From assembly GCF_019396345.1 (NCBI RefSeq), contig NZ_JAHKRM010000003.1, positions 372,001-436,000 on the forward strand: DNA of 64,000 nt, written 5' to 3'. Under the pieces are notes generated by a model. That model saw only the letters and a program-made list of their open reading frames with translations, did no database searches and was not told where the DNA came from. A program made the translations under genes and the position numbers. Source of the DNA: Nonomuraea guangzhouensis (GTDB taxonomy: Bacteria; Actinomycetota; Actinomycetes; Streptosporangiales; Streptosporangiaceae). Positions 34,283-44,400 of this stretch are shown here, in pieces (within the stretch, counting starts at the first letter, position 1; every line of letters begins with the position of its first letter).

Positions 34283-35427
34283 CGACCTCACCCAAGTCGC
34301 GTACAACCGAGGTTCGTGCTCTTCGGATCATCCAGGCGAAGGACTACCCTCTGTACGTCTTTATGCTGCGTGCCGAGGAGATTCTCGATTTCGCCGACAT
34401 TTCCAGGGTGAGCAGAGATGAGGCAGGCAAGCTGATCGGATACCAGCGCCCCCAGGTTAAGAAGCACATACACGAGATCGTTCAATACCTGGATAGCGAT
34501 GTCCCGATCTTCCCCAATCCGATCATCATGGCCCTATCGCCGCGAGTACATTTCCGGAGCACTCGTGGTGGAAACAGGCATCCTGACGACGGAGTCTCCG
34601 ATACCGGACGACTCACGATACCCCTTCCGGAGCATGGGAAGCCCAAGCCGGCTTGGATTGTTGATGGGCAACAGCGCGCGTTAGCGCTCGCACAGACACG
34701 ACGATGTGACTTTCCCGTACCGATCACTGCGTTCGTCGCTGACACGGTCAACCTGCAGCGGGATCAGTTCGTCCGGATCAACAACACGAAACCGTTGCCT
34801 CGTGGACTTGTAACGGAACTCCTTCCCGAGGTCGACAGCCCACTTCCATCACGCCTTACAATCCGAAAGGCGCCCTCTCAACTGTGCGATGTCCTGAATT
34901 CGGATAAGAGCTCGCCGTTCTACGGATTGATCAAGCGTGCGTCTACAGCAGGCTCGAAGCAAAGTGGCGCGGTAGTAACGGATACTGGAATCGTGGACAT
35001 GATTCAGGAGAGTCTCACGTCACCTTCTGGGGCCCTTTATCCGTACCGGGATATCGGTAGAGGAGAGACTGACTTCGACGGGATCATTCAGGCGCTCTTC
35101 ATCTACTGGATGGCGGTTAGAGAGACATTCCCCGAGGCGTGGGCGAAACCTCCAGAGAAGAGTCGGCTTATGCATGGTGCGGGGATCAGAGCCATGGGTC
35201 GACTCATGGACAGGATCTTGGGTGTCGTAGACCCACTGCGTGCAGACGCTCCGGAGACAGTGCGGAAACATCTAAAAATTATCGCCCCGTACTGTAGGTG
35301 GACCTCGGGTTCCTGGGATGAGCTAGGGCACCGATGGAATGAGATCGAAAATGTAAGCAAGCACGTTCACGAGCTCTCTAACTATCTCATCCGGGTCTAT
35401 CAGATTGCACGTAGGGAGCTGGCGTGA
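34279..35427 (+). CDS. dpdB: DpdB-like DGQHR-domain protein, copy 1
   Basis: The partner of DpdA in inserting preQ0 into DNA. A DGQHR-type motif (V-D-G-Q-Q-R at about residues 128-133) is followed by R-I-N-N-T-K-P-L-P-R-G-L, which is diagnostic for the DpdB/DndB-like group related to ParB. The N-terminal block I-G-Y-Q-R-P-Q-V-K-K-H-I is shared with copy 2. Length is 382 residues. The ATG at 34279 overlaps the previous stop; a GTG six bases earlier is less likely. It is linked to dpdA by an ATGA overlap. Confidence 0.85.
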   Translation: MTTSPKSRTTEVRALRIIQAKDYPLYVFMLRAEEILDFADISRVSRDEAGKLIGYQRPQVKKHIHEIVQYLDSDVPIFPNPIIMALSPRVHFRSTRGGNRHPDDGVSDTGRLTIPLPEHGKPKPAWIVDGQQRALALAQTRRCDFPVPITAFVADTVNLQRDQFVRINNTKPLPRGLVTELLPEVDSPLPSRLTIRKAPSQLCDVLNSDKSSPFYGLIKRASTAGSKQSGAVVTDTGIVDMIQESLTSPSGALYPYRDIGRGETDFDGIIQALFIYWMAVRETFPEAWAKPPEKSRLMHGAGIRAMGRLMDRILGVVDPLRADAPETVRKHLKIIAPYCRWTSGSWDELGHRWNEIENVSKHVHELSNYLIRVYQIARRELA

Positions 35428-36659
35428 AATTTTACTTCCCAGACAGTCAGGATCAGATCAGTCCGACTTTCAATTTTGTTACCGAAGAGCATTCTCCGTA
35501 TCGCGTGCGGCAGCGCGATGATAAATATGCTCATGAAGTTCTTAAGCCACAACCATATGATGGACTCCTTGTGAGCAAAGCGATCGTTGACGGCTCAGTG
35601 AGGGGAGCTGGGAAATACTCGATGCCACAGCGGGAGCGGCTGTATCGATTGGGTGTCTCAAGATATTTCAGGCTGCCCGAGAACGTAGTGACCATTGGGG
35701 ATTGCGGCGCTTTCAACTATGTGGACGAGGAATTGCCACCATACACAACGGAAGAGGTGCTGGACTTCTACGAGCGCTGCGACTTCCATTCGGGGATTAG
35801 TATCGATCATGTGATCTTCGGCTACGATCCGACAGTGCCCGACGCATTGGTGAACCGCGTTTGGAAGGAGCGACGGCAGATCTCGCTGCGGTATGCGGCT
35901 GAGTTCTATACCCGCGTTCAAGAGCGAGGGAACAAGATCGAAGCCGTAGGCGCTGCGCAGGGATGGAGCCCGGCAAGCTATGCCGACAGCGTCAAATGCC
36001 TGCAAGAATTCGGGTATCAGCGCATCGCCCTCGGAGGTATGGTACCGCTGAAGACGCACGACATCCTCGCTTGCCTAAAAGAAATCGATCAGGTGCGCCT
36101 GCCCGCCACAGAGTTGCATCTCTTGGGGATCACAAGGGTGACATCTATGGAAGAATTTTCCGTCTATGGTGTCACGAGTTTCGACAGCACTTCGCCGTTC
36201 CGGCAGGCGTTCATGGACGACCGTAACAACTATCATACGGAGAGCGTGGCGTATACCGCTATTCGTGTGCCGCAGGTCGACGGGAACCCGGTACTCAAAC
36301 GGCGGATCCTGGCAGGCGAGATATCGCAGGCGAAAGCCAAGTCCGCAGAGCGAGAATGTATGAAGCGCCTTCGTGCGTATGACGTAGACCTCGAAAACGT
36401 GGACAGGGTGATCGAGATTCTCGGAGAGTATGAAAATCTGGTTGAGCCGGAAAAAAAGAAGAGCAAGATTTCGGCTTATCGAGTTACCCTTGAAGCCAAG
36501 CCCTGGAAGTCCTGCAAGTGCACGATCTGTACGGCTCATGGTATTGAGATAGCCATCTTCCGTGGATCTGAGCGGAACAAGAGTCGCGGGTTTCATAACT
36601 TGTCGGTGTTCGCCACTAAGATGCACCACATCAAGCACCCCCTTGGACAGGAGAACTAA
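35424..36659 (+). CDS. dpdA: DpdA, DNA deazaguanine transglycosylase (TGT-like)
   Basis: Exchanges guanine in DNA for preQ0, the defining step of the system; homologous to tRNA-guanine transglycosylase. The 411-residue barrel has G-D-C-G-A-F-N-Y, S-I-D-H-V-I-F-G-Y-D (containing candidate catalytic Asp residues), and L-G-G-M-V-P-L-K near the substrate pocket. Near the C-terminus C-K-C-T-I-C followed by a His about 22 residues on keeps the TGT zinc site. Codons here are rich in AAA, ATT and GAA compared with the flanking genome. It sits between two dpdB copies with ATGA and TAATG junctions. Confidence 0.9.
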   Translation: MKFYFPDSQDQISPTFNFVTEEHSPYRVRQRDDKYAHEVLKPQPYDGLLVSKAIVDGSVRGAGKYSMPQRERLYRLGVSRYFRLPENVVTIGDCGAFNYVDEELPPYTTEEVLDFYERCDFHSGISIDHVIFGYDPTVPDALVNRVWKERRQISLRYAAEFYTRVQERGNKIEAVGAAQGWSPASYADSVKCLQEFGYQRIALGGMVPLKTHDILACLKEIDQVRLPATELHLLGITRVTSMEEFSVYGVTSFDSTSPFRQAFMDDRNNYHTESVAYTAIRVPQVDGNPVLKRRILAGEISQAKAKSAERECMKRLRAYDVDLENVDRVIEILGEYENLVEPEKKKSKISAYRVTLEAKPWKSCKCTICTAHGIEIAIFRGSERNKSRGFHNLSVFATKMHHIKHPLGQEN

Positions 36660-37768
36660 TGGCCGACCGCCAGATCCTTCGTCTTCCAGCGTTGGAGGTC
36701 CGGCAGGGATCGCGCCGTATATATTGCTTCGCCGTCGACGGTAAGAGGCTCCACGAGTTCGCTGCGGTCTCCCGCATACGTCGCGATGGGAAGGACCAAC
36801 TCCAGGGGTATCAGCGCCCTGAGGTCGCTAGTCACATTCGGGCGATCCAGCGCTACCTGGAGTCCGAGAACCCGATGCTGCCGAATGCGCTAGTACTCGC
36901 CTTCGACAGCCGTGTTCGCTTCGAAGCCGGGGTCACGAGTCACGAGGTCGGCTACTCGGTGCCCGGGGAACTGGTTGTCCCCATGGACGAGACCCTAGAG
37001 GATGATCAGAAGCCGGCATGGGTAGTCGACGGACAGCAGCGAAGTGCTGCCATCCGGGATGCCGACATCGGGGAGTTCCCTGTCGCGGCTGTCGGCTTCA
37101 TAGCGGACAACGATGCCGAACAGCGCGCTCAGTTCATCCTCGTCAACAACACCAAACCCCTTCCTAAGGGTTTGATCCACGAGCTCCTGCCGGATACGAA
37201 CGCACACCTGCCACCCGCTTATGCTCGTCGCCAACTTCCTGCGGCTCTGATGACTCGCCTCAATGGGACGTTTAATGGCCCGTTCTACCGAATCATCGCC
37301 ACGCCAACGTCCCCCAATGGCTACATCAAAGACAACAGTATCCTCCGCATGATCGAGCACAGTTTGTATCAGGGTGCCCTCTATCAGTATCGCGATCCCA
37401 TGGACGGTGCCGGCGATATCGACCAGATGCTGGCCCATCTCAACGCTTACTGGGATTTGGTGCGCGAGATGTTCCCCGAGGCATGGTCACTACCTCCCAG
37501 GCTCTCGCGACTCACTCATGGCGTGGGAATCCAGGCGATGGGATTCATCATGGATCACCTCACAGAGGATCTGCCTCCCCGGCAGATCGCTGGCGCAGTC
37601 AACGACGCGCTCAAACGAATCGAGGTAGGTGCTGCGTGGACGGGCGGTGCGTGGAAGTTCGGCGCAAATGAGGCCCGTAAGTGGAACAGCTTCCAAAACA
37701 CACCTAATGACGTCCGGTTGCTAACGGAAGGCTTGCTGTATCTGATCAAACAGGAAGCTCTCTTTTGA
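36659..37768 (+). CDS. dpdB: DpdB-like DGQHR-domain protein, copy 2
   Basis: A 369-residue paralogue of the gene at 34279. The shared blocks are G-Y-Q-R-P-E-V, V-D-G-Q-Q-R-S-A-A-I, V-N-N-T-K-P-L-P-K-G-L-I-H-E-L-L-P, and a C-terminal R-L-T-H-G-V-G-I-Q-A-M-G. The two clearly share ancestry but are diverged, so this is not a recent duplication. The ATG shares the last base of the dpdA stop. It could form a heteromer with copy 1, or give a different sequence specificity to DpdA. Confidence 0.85.
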   Translation: MADRQILRLPALEVRQGSRRIYCFAVDGKRLHEFAAVSRIRRDGKDQLQGYQRPEVASHIRAIQRYLESENPMLPNALVLAFDSRVRFEAGVTSHEVGYSVPGELVVPMDETLEDDQKPAWVVDGQQRSAAIRDADIGEFPVAAVGFIADNDAEQRAQFILVNNTKPLPKGLIHELLPDTNAHLPPAYARRQLPAALMTRLNGTFNGPFYRIIATPTSPNGYIKDNSILRMIEHSLYQGALYQYRDPMDGAGDIDQMLAHLNAYWDLVREMFPEAWSLPPRLSRLTHGVGIQAMGFIMDHLTEDLPPRQIAGAVNDALKRIEVGAAWTGGAWKFGANEARKWNSFQNTPNDVRLLTEGLLYLIKQEALF

Positions 37769-37774
37769 GAAAGA

Positions 37775-37897
37775 GTGGCGATCAAGTACGGAGATATTCT
37801 CTGGCATGCGGGCAGCGTAAAGACCAAGAAATTCCGCATAACGGGATGCGCTGGCATCGACGCCATGGGCTACCTGGTGGACATGACGTCGTAGGAG
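37775..37897 (+). CDS. Possible small protein after dpdB copy 2, 40 aa
   Basis: A GTG seven bases after the dpdB stop opens a 40-codon frame: V-A-I-K-Y-G-D-I-L-W-H-A-G-S-V, then K-K-F-R-I-T-G-C-A-G-I-D and G-Y-L-V-D-M-T-S. The amphipathic beta-like composition looks more protein-like than the overlapping 129-codon frame starting at 37765. Its ribosome site (GAGAAAGA) is weak and too close. It may be a genuine last gene of the operon or the 5' end of a gene cut by the insertion that follows. Confidence 0.3.
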
Positions 37898-38122
37898 CAG
37901 GGCTGTGCCGATGGATCGTCTCGGCCGCGGACGTCAAGTCGATCGCCGACGACTGTTTCAGTACTGACGGAAGTGGTATAGCCGCTCGACGACGACGGCG
38001 AACAAACGAGCGTGGAACGTATCCATTCAGGCCTGCTGTTGAGCTGGGTGTCTTGTTTGGGGTAGACGCGCTATTTCTGCTGACTATAGGGATCTTGGGA
38101 CGGGTCGTCATACTTTGGGCTG

Positions 38123-38520
38123 GTGGCCCCCGATTCCGCGAGTTGGAGTCGTGAGGAACTGCTGGCTGCAGTGGCCGAGCGGGACAGGGTGATCGCTGCT
38201 CTGATGGCCGAGATCGAGCAGTTGAATCGGCGGGTGGGGATGGATTCGTCCCACTTCTCGATGCCGCCGGGTTCGGATGGTCCGGCGACGCGAGACAAGC
38301 GCGCCAAGAAGGCCAAGAGGCGTTCGTCCCGGCCGCGCGGCGGACAGTCGGGGCATGACGGCCATGCGCTGGTGTGACGGACCAGCGCTGACTGGGTCGC
38401 CATGATCGGCCCGCCCGGCTGTGCCGGGTGTGGTCACAAACTGGCGTGCCTGGAGGGCAGGGTTGGCGCGCGGGTGCAGGTGTTCGACACTCCGCCGGTG
38501 AAGCTGCAGGTCACCGAGTA
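38123..38520 (+). mobile_element. IS66-family transposase (TnpC) 5' remnant, interrupted
   Basis: Two frames together give the IS66 TnpC N-terminus: a coiled-coil (E-E-L-L-A-A-V-A-E-R-D), the run I-E-Q-L-N-R-R-V-G-M-D-S-S, P-P-G-S-D-G-P, and G-G-Q-S-G-H-D-G. After a stop at 38377 the zinc-binding region C-A-G-C-G-H-K-L, V-F-D-T-P-P-V-K-L and V-T-E follow before another stop at 38520. The catalytic DDE part is absent. The flanks 37898-38122 and 38521-38690 hold no gene I can support. It separates the modification and restriction operons. Confidence 0.75.
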
Positions 38521-38690
38521 ACGCCTGATCATTCACAGGCGTGAATGGATACATGCTCAGTTCTTTTGAGAACACCCTCGTCGAGCGAGTAGAGCAATCG
38601 GAAACACGGCCGCCCATTGAAAGGCTGACTGGCGGCTTCGCCCGATTCCTTTATCCTGGAAAAATTCGTCTGCAGTCCAACTGAAATATT

Positions 38691-40928
38691 CTAGTTATGC
38701 TTCTCCGTGCGATGGGCGGCATCGCCAAAAATTGTGGTGAAACCTTCGATAACCGCCTCTACTAGAGACGCGGATCCTTTGCCAAGCGCGTAATTAATTG
38801 GTTTACGGCCACGCGCTTTTTTGAGAGCATCTGTCGCGGCGTGTGCTGCCGCTTTATCTGCGATGACTAGTAGGTCGGCTTGCTTCGCAGCGTTTCTTAG
38901 CGCTGTGCTTGCCACCTTATCAGTGAAAGTTTCGACGCGGGTTTCGGGGTACCAGTCGCGCACAATTGCTGCTGCCCGGTTGGCTGCAGGCTCCATTAAG
39001 GAATATATCGCCACGAAACAACCTTCAGGTGGCCTGGTCCGAAGGCCGGCCTTCAGTGCTTGGCCATCTGGCTCTAGTGGGATTGCCAGTTCCAGCCCGA
39101 AGTCTGCCGCCAGCATCTTGGCCGTTTCCAGCAATACGGCGTCAATTCGCCGTGCGTTGTGTGGACCAATCCGGCTCAGAATCTGCGTAGCGAACGTTTG
39201 AATCTCCACGGCCGCGTCGGGCCGTGTTGCTGCAAGGACTTCTATCATTTCGAGGCCGAGGGACAGGTCGGCGTCAGTCAGGAACGGTGTCCAACCGGCA
39301 CGAAGGCTCTCTACCAGTTCATCGAAGATCGATGCTGATACGCCCGTAGTGAGAGTTCGGGCGACGAGATCGAGGAGTCGGGCGGCTCGATGGCGATCGC
39401 CCGACTCGTCGCCCAGGGCCCAGGCCTCGACGATAGTCAACCGCAGGTCTTGGATCCCGGCTACGTCACCGGCCGCCAAGAAGAGATTCCGTTCCATGTC
39501 GAGCAGCAGGTCGATGAGATGTGGAAGAAGGGAAGAGTCTAGTGACCTACTGAGAGGCCGCGCCACGTCGACAACTTCATGCAGTACTCCAGGCTGCATG
39601 AGGCGGGGGACTGCCTGGGCTCGCAGTTCAGCAATTGTCCGAGCGCGTTCAGTGGCGCTAATGCCGTCGGCGAATACGGCCTTGAGCGTTACTCCTATAG
39701 GCTCGGCAGCGATGGCGACCTGGTTCCCACTCGTTGCGAGTCGGCCAGACACTATGTGGCAGATGTCTGACTCGACGAGCTGCCCCCGCCAATGCTGGAG
39801 GAGTTGTATCGAGCGGTTGCTAAGAGTCTTTGTAACCAGTTCGAGGAGGACCGGAAGCAAGGTGGCGGACGGAGTGACTCGCGCAAGGACCTCGATCGCG
39901 GCGTCGAGGCGTCCTCCTCCGAGAGCCAAGTGCAGCTCGGCGAGGTCCGGCTCTCCGGTTGGTGTCCGGTCGAGTGTGCCCGGCACGGACAGTAGAGCCG
40001 CAAGGTCGCGCCGGCCGTTGGCTCGATCAAGCCAGCCCGATTCGAGGAGGCGTGCCGCGACGACCTCAGCCGGCTCTCCTGATGACAGCGACCAGTAGGC
40101 GTAGTACTGGGCCCCGGCCGCTGACCTAATCATGGTCGCCGATCCCAGGAGGCATCCGTACGCTGAAGTCGATCGCACAAAGTCTGTGAGGTCGGCCGTA
40201 TCTGGAAGGCGGGCCATGGCGAGGCGAGCTAGTGCATCCGAAGCCAAGACGGGCCGGTCAAGGCGGATCAGGTCCGGAAGTTCATCGAACTGTTCAAGCC
40301 GATCCCACTGCTCGAAGGTTGCCAGATACTGCAACCGTAGAAACAGTTTGTTGGCCCTCGAAAGCCGATGATCCTTCTCTAGGACGTTCAGGATTTCTTC
40401 AGTCCTGGCCTCCGCTCCAGAAGCACAGGAGTCCCAGAAGTCGCCGATGAGTCGCCCCAACGGCAAAGCCAGATTGATCCTTCGATAGGGACGGGCCACA
40501 AGTGAGCGAGTCAGCCGGACTAAGCCTTCGCGGACTCTGGCTTCCACATTGGCATCCCTCGGGACCAGAAGCCGGTATGAACAGCCTTGCGGGCCAGTGA
40601 GCGCACGGACGGCCTGATCCAGTGGCAAATCGGAGTCCTCGGGGACAGGCTGTCCGGAAAAGTCGATCCACGATCCTACGTAAGCCTGGATCAGATCGCG
40701 AATCCACAGTTGTTGATCCTGATCAGGGAAGATTACATACCAGTATGTCCAACTGGATGCACTGACCGGGAGAACAAAGGGAGACGCTGGATTGGCAAAC
40801 CATGCCGCTTCAGCTTGGGCGATAATTCTTTCGGCCGCTTCATTGCCGGTGGCGGTGATTTCGTTGGGCGGTGAAAAGAAGGCCGCAATAAACTTGGTCC
40901 ACGCCGCATCGGGGAGGATGGAGTTCAC
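38691..40928 (-). CDS. dpdD: DpdD, restriction-side protein of the Dpd system
   Basis: A 745-residue, mostly alpha-helical protein. The N-terminal part has F-V-L-P-V-S-A-S-S-W-T-Y-W-Y. The middle is a long helical-repeat-like region rich in Leu/Ala/Arg. The C-terminal 150 residues contain alternating hydrophobic strands and helices (G-C-F-V-A-I-Y-S, A-D-L-L-V-I-A-D-K-A-A-A-H) ending in N-Y-A-L-G-K-G-S-A-S-L. That last block looks like an effector or sensor domain. No catalytic motif was recognised. It is assigned by position, size and general resemblance to DpdD, and is the last gene of the restriction operon, joined to dpdK by GTGA. Confidence 0.78.
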   Translation of the reverse strand: MNSILPDAAWTKFIAAFFSPPNEITATGNEAAERIIAQAEAAWFANPASPFVLPVSASSWTYWYVIFPDQDQQLWIRDLIQAYVGSWIDFSGQPVPEDSDLPLDQAVRALTGPQGCSYRLLVPRDANVEARVREGLVRLTRSLVARPYRRINLALPLGRLIGDFWDSCASGAEARTEEILNVLEKDHRLSRANKLFLRLQYLATFEQWDRLEQFDELPDLIRLDRPVLASDALARLAMARLPDTADLTDFVRSTSAYGCLLGSATMIRSAAGAQYYAYWSLSSGEPAEVVAARLLESGWLDRANGRRDLAALLSVPGTLDRTPTGEPDLAELHLALGGGRLDAAIEVLARVTPSATLLPVLLELVTKTLSNRSIQLLQHWRGQLVESDICHIVSGRLATSGNQVAIAAEPIGVTLKAVFADGISATERARTIAELRAQAVPRLMQPGVLHEVVDVARPLSRSLDSSLLPHLIDLLLDMERNLFLAAGDVAGIQDLRLTIVEAWALGDESGDRHRAARLLDLVARTLTTGVSASIFDELVESLRAGWTPFLTDADLSLGLEMIEVLAATRPDAAVEIQTFATQILSRIGPHNARRIDAVLLETAKMLAADFGLELAIPLEPDGQALKAGLRTRPPEGCFVAIYSLMEPAANRAAAIVRDWYPETRVETFTDKVASTALRNAAKQADLLVIADKAAAHAATDALKKARGRKPINYALGKGSASLVEAVIEGFTTIFGDAAHRTEKHN

Positions 40929-41461
40929 TTGAAGAGGCCAAGTAGTTCGGTTGCGACCGCTGCAACTCGTGCGGCATCTGTCGTGACCGTGATAAGTTCC
41001 CCATTCATAGTAACTCCACTATAGGTAAGATTCATTGATCCATAGACTGCCCATGTGTCACCTATCAGTGCCTTTTCATGGCTGAATAGGCGATGCTCCC
41101 GTGGCAGTCGAGTGAGCGAGAGGCGAGCAGTGGTCCCGTCCAGCGATGCGGCCTGCTCGACGCGTGATAGGAGTTCCGTTTCACGATCGCCAGGGCCGCA
41201 GGCGAGTCGGATAAAGGCGCCGTGCTGGAGCATTGCCCGAAGTAAACTGGAAAATGGTACGAACGTCGCTGTCCAGGCTGCATTGAGTGAAGTGAATTTG
41301 CCACCTCGGTTGTCCAGCGCTGGAAAGTCCGACATCCAGGGCGAGACAACGAGCAGGCGTTTTCCTGGGTTTAGCAGTTCGGAGAGGAACAAACCCTCAA
41401 GGCACTCTGTAAGGTCTCGACTGGGTGAGGCCGCTGACCTATGGATGAGTCGCGTGCTCAT
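40925..41461 (-). CDS. dpdK: DpdK, phospholipase-D-fold nuclease
   Basis: A 178-residue PLD-superfamily protein. One complete HxKx4D motif is present: H128, K130, D135, followed by G-S-M-N-L-T. Two chains would be needed to build a full active site, as in Nuc-type DNases. The N-terminal half has R-L-L-V-V-S-P-W, a typical first strand. It is the clearest nuclease candidate in the operon and probably cuts DNA lacking deazaguanine marks. Overlaps of four bases tie it to dpdJ and dpdD. Confidence 0.88.
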   Translation of the reverse strand: MSTRLIHRSAASPSRDLTECLEGLFLSELLNPGKRLLVVSPWMSDFPALDNRGGKFTSLNAAWTATFVPFSSLLRAMLQHGAFIRLACGPGDRETELLSRVEQAASLDGTTARLSLTRLPREHRLFSHEKALIGDTWAVYGSMNLTYSGVTMNGELITVTTDAARVAAVATELLGLFK

Positions 41462-44400
41462 TGCGGCGCCTCTCGAAGCGAGACTGAGACTGAGTACCGA
41501 CCGTCTTCCCTAATGATCCCTTCCATTTGTGGATAGACATGCAGCCAATCGAGTTCGAGTGGGTCAACCATCAACTCCCGAACCGCCCGCGCTAGAACCG
41601 ATGTCCTGCCGGAACTGCTGACAAGTCGGGCGGTGCCGCGGGTGCGCAGCGCAGAGGCTAGGGCGTCGCGCCACTCTTCACTGTCAACATCGACACCCGC
41701 AGGCCGAGTGGGCAGCACGTCTCTCAGCAGAGTTCTCTCCGTGGCTAGGGGGTTTTGTATGAAGCGATTGGTTGCTCGTAGCGTTTCCGGGCGCCGTGCG
41801 TATGCTCGCGTCCACAGCAGGCTGAGAAGGACCAGTTGCGCTCTGGTCTGTGAATCTGCTTCGTTTGTGGGAGCCGCAACGCGCCTAAGCTTGTCGAGCA
41901 CCTGATCGTCTTTTGCCAGGAACGCGCATATGGCGCGGTGGTCAATCGCGAATCCGGCGCGAACGTCGATGTCATCCCAGCGGTCCAGAGCCAGGCGGAG
42001 AAGATCGTCACTCTCGGCGCCTGATCCCGGCCGAAATATGCGCGTTGACAGCGCGGTGAGATTCGCATGCGTCTGGGGGATTCCCTCCTCGGCAAGGCAA
42101 GCGTTGAGATCCTGCCACGCCTGCAGTCTGTCGGCTACTCCTGCCCGGAAACGCTGTGCCGCATCGCGGACCGGAGCACTGGTCGCCAGCAACTCCAGGA
42201 CCCGGCGTAGCGATGGGTCTACCTCTTCGGAGTCCGAGGGCTCCACAGCTGCCGCGACGAGGGCATCAAATCTCCGCGGATCGTCCGCTAGGCGGCGAGT
42301 CAGGGCCTCGATTAATCCACCGCCACCCGGAACGGTGTCAGACATGACGATGCGTGCGCGCGGCCCTCCCTCGTCGAGGATGTCTACCAAGGCATCGGCG
42401 TCTACGTTGAAATCGGGGCAGACTTGCTGTACCGCGGCCTGCCAGGCCGCGGCTAGGGTGTGCATGAACCGAGACCGGATCCACGGTAGCCATGTCTGGT
42501 CGGGCTTCTCGTTAAGGGTTGGAATTGTCTCTTCCAGAACCTGGATTGTGTCTGAGTTCTGAAGGGCGTCAAGAACTGTATCTCGAAGGGGCGTCTCGTC
42601 GACTTCGGTATGGTTGGTGGCGAGAAGGACGCCGTCTACTACGCTCGCTGCCAGCGACTGCCACTGTTGTGGCCCGAGTCCGAGCAGGCTATCGATGCCG
42701 TCTCCGCGAAGCACTGCGTCAGCCGCTACCGATAGGACCACGTCGGTGACCCATGCCGCAGTAAATGGGCCTAAGCCGCTTTGTTCAAGACCTTCACGGG
42801 TAAGGTGCGCGAACCGATCCGTGCGCAATTGCCGAAGCCTGCCGGGATCGGTATCCAGCTTGAAGGCGGCCAGTGACTGCGGCACGGCAACGGTGACAAG
42901 GAGCGCATCGATGGTGCTGGCGAAGCCGACGGCGGCGCGTCTTTCCCGACGCGTGAACGTGAGGTTTTGGCGCCTTCGAGTCCCCGGCATCACGACTTCG
43001 GCCGTACCTTCCAGCGCGAACCGCCAGGTTTGCAGGGGACCGCGATCAGCATTTAGGAACGCTGTTACCTCAGGGACCAACTGGCCGAGAGGGTTGTTGC
43101 GCGGACGGGGCAGTTGCGTTCCCTCTTCGTCATCGTCGATGGCGAAACGCCACTTGAGCCAACCGTTGGAGGTTGCTTGGACGTGGGGCGGCGGTACAGT
43201 CGGGCGGATAACGACGGGCCGGACCACGGGGACGGGGCCATCCGGCGTAGAGACATTGGTGATCACTTCACCGCCGGAAGCCAACCCGGCGTCAAGATCA
43301 AGCACCCCGTATGCTGGTGCCTCGATCCATAGGCCCCGCACCTTCTGCACGGCCCAGCGAAGCGTTACCTTCCCTGGAGCGAGTTCGCTGAGTGCCATTC
43401 CAACTGGCATGGACGTTTCTGCCGCCGGGTCGTAATTAGGCGGTGGGACAATCTCTACTTCCGGAAGTGCGAGATCACTAAACAACGTTGACGGAATGAA
43501 CTCTGGTAGTGGCTGCCGCGCGACGATGTCAGTGCCCGGGACTACCTCCCGCGATTGTACGGTGGACCAGTTGCTGGTCAGCCGGCGATAGGCGGTTGGC
43601 ACGACTTCGAGCATGAGCGAGCGAGGATACTCCCAGCAGATACTCTGCGTCTCCTCACGGCTCAAGCTGAGACTCGACTGGACGAAGGCGAACAGGTCCT
43701 GTTGAGCAGCACCGCCTTCGAGGACCTCAACTAAAAGTTGCTGGCACGCCTGTACTAGGCCAGATTTTTCGCCGGGTTTCGAAAGGATCCTGCGTACGGA
43801 CCAACGCTGCGATCCATCGACGCCAAGTCGCACGGCGATCCAGTCAATGAGACACATCGCGGCCTGCATCTTGCGTACAGATTGATTCCCCAACGGTAGG
43901 TTCTTGGCCGGAACCGATGGGTCAATGATCGTCTCGTACGACTGAAAGGCCAACCGATCGCGCCCGTAATCTGAAAGCACGACGACGGTCCAGGGACGTT
44001 GGTCCTGTACTCTTCCGGCCCGACCTCGGCGTTGCAGGAACTGTGCAATGTCACGCGGCGCCTTGTGCTGAAGGATCGCCCCCACTCGGGGATCGTCGTA
44101 TCCCACTTCTAGGGACGAGGTTGCAATGACAATGTCGGTGGACTGGCTGACGCCGGTGTCCTGTGACGATGTCCGGGATATTTGTAGAGAACGTGTCGCG
44201 AAGCCCAGCTTGTCTGGAAGCCACCAAAACTGGCCTTCACGATCCCATTCCGCTTCGTCACTGATCCCAGCGTAGCGAGCAGCGTCATCCGGGATACGGA
44301 GGCTGGCGAGGACGTGTCCTTGGCGATCGGGATTCCCGAAGGGATCGCGGCCTTCTGCGTTCAGCACCTGGCGGTAGAGCCGGTTAACCAGATCAAGGTT

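Noticed and set aside
37765..38154. A 129-codon frame after dpdB copy 2
   Set aside because: Its N-terminal part is a compositionally odd reading of another frame; only a short hydrophobic stretch near the end looks protein-like, and it runs into the IS66 remnant.
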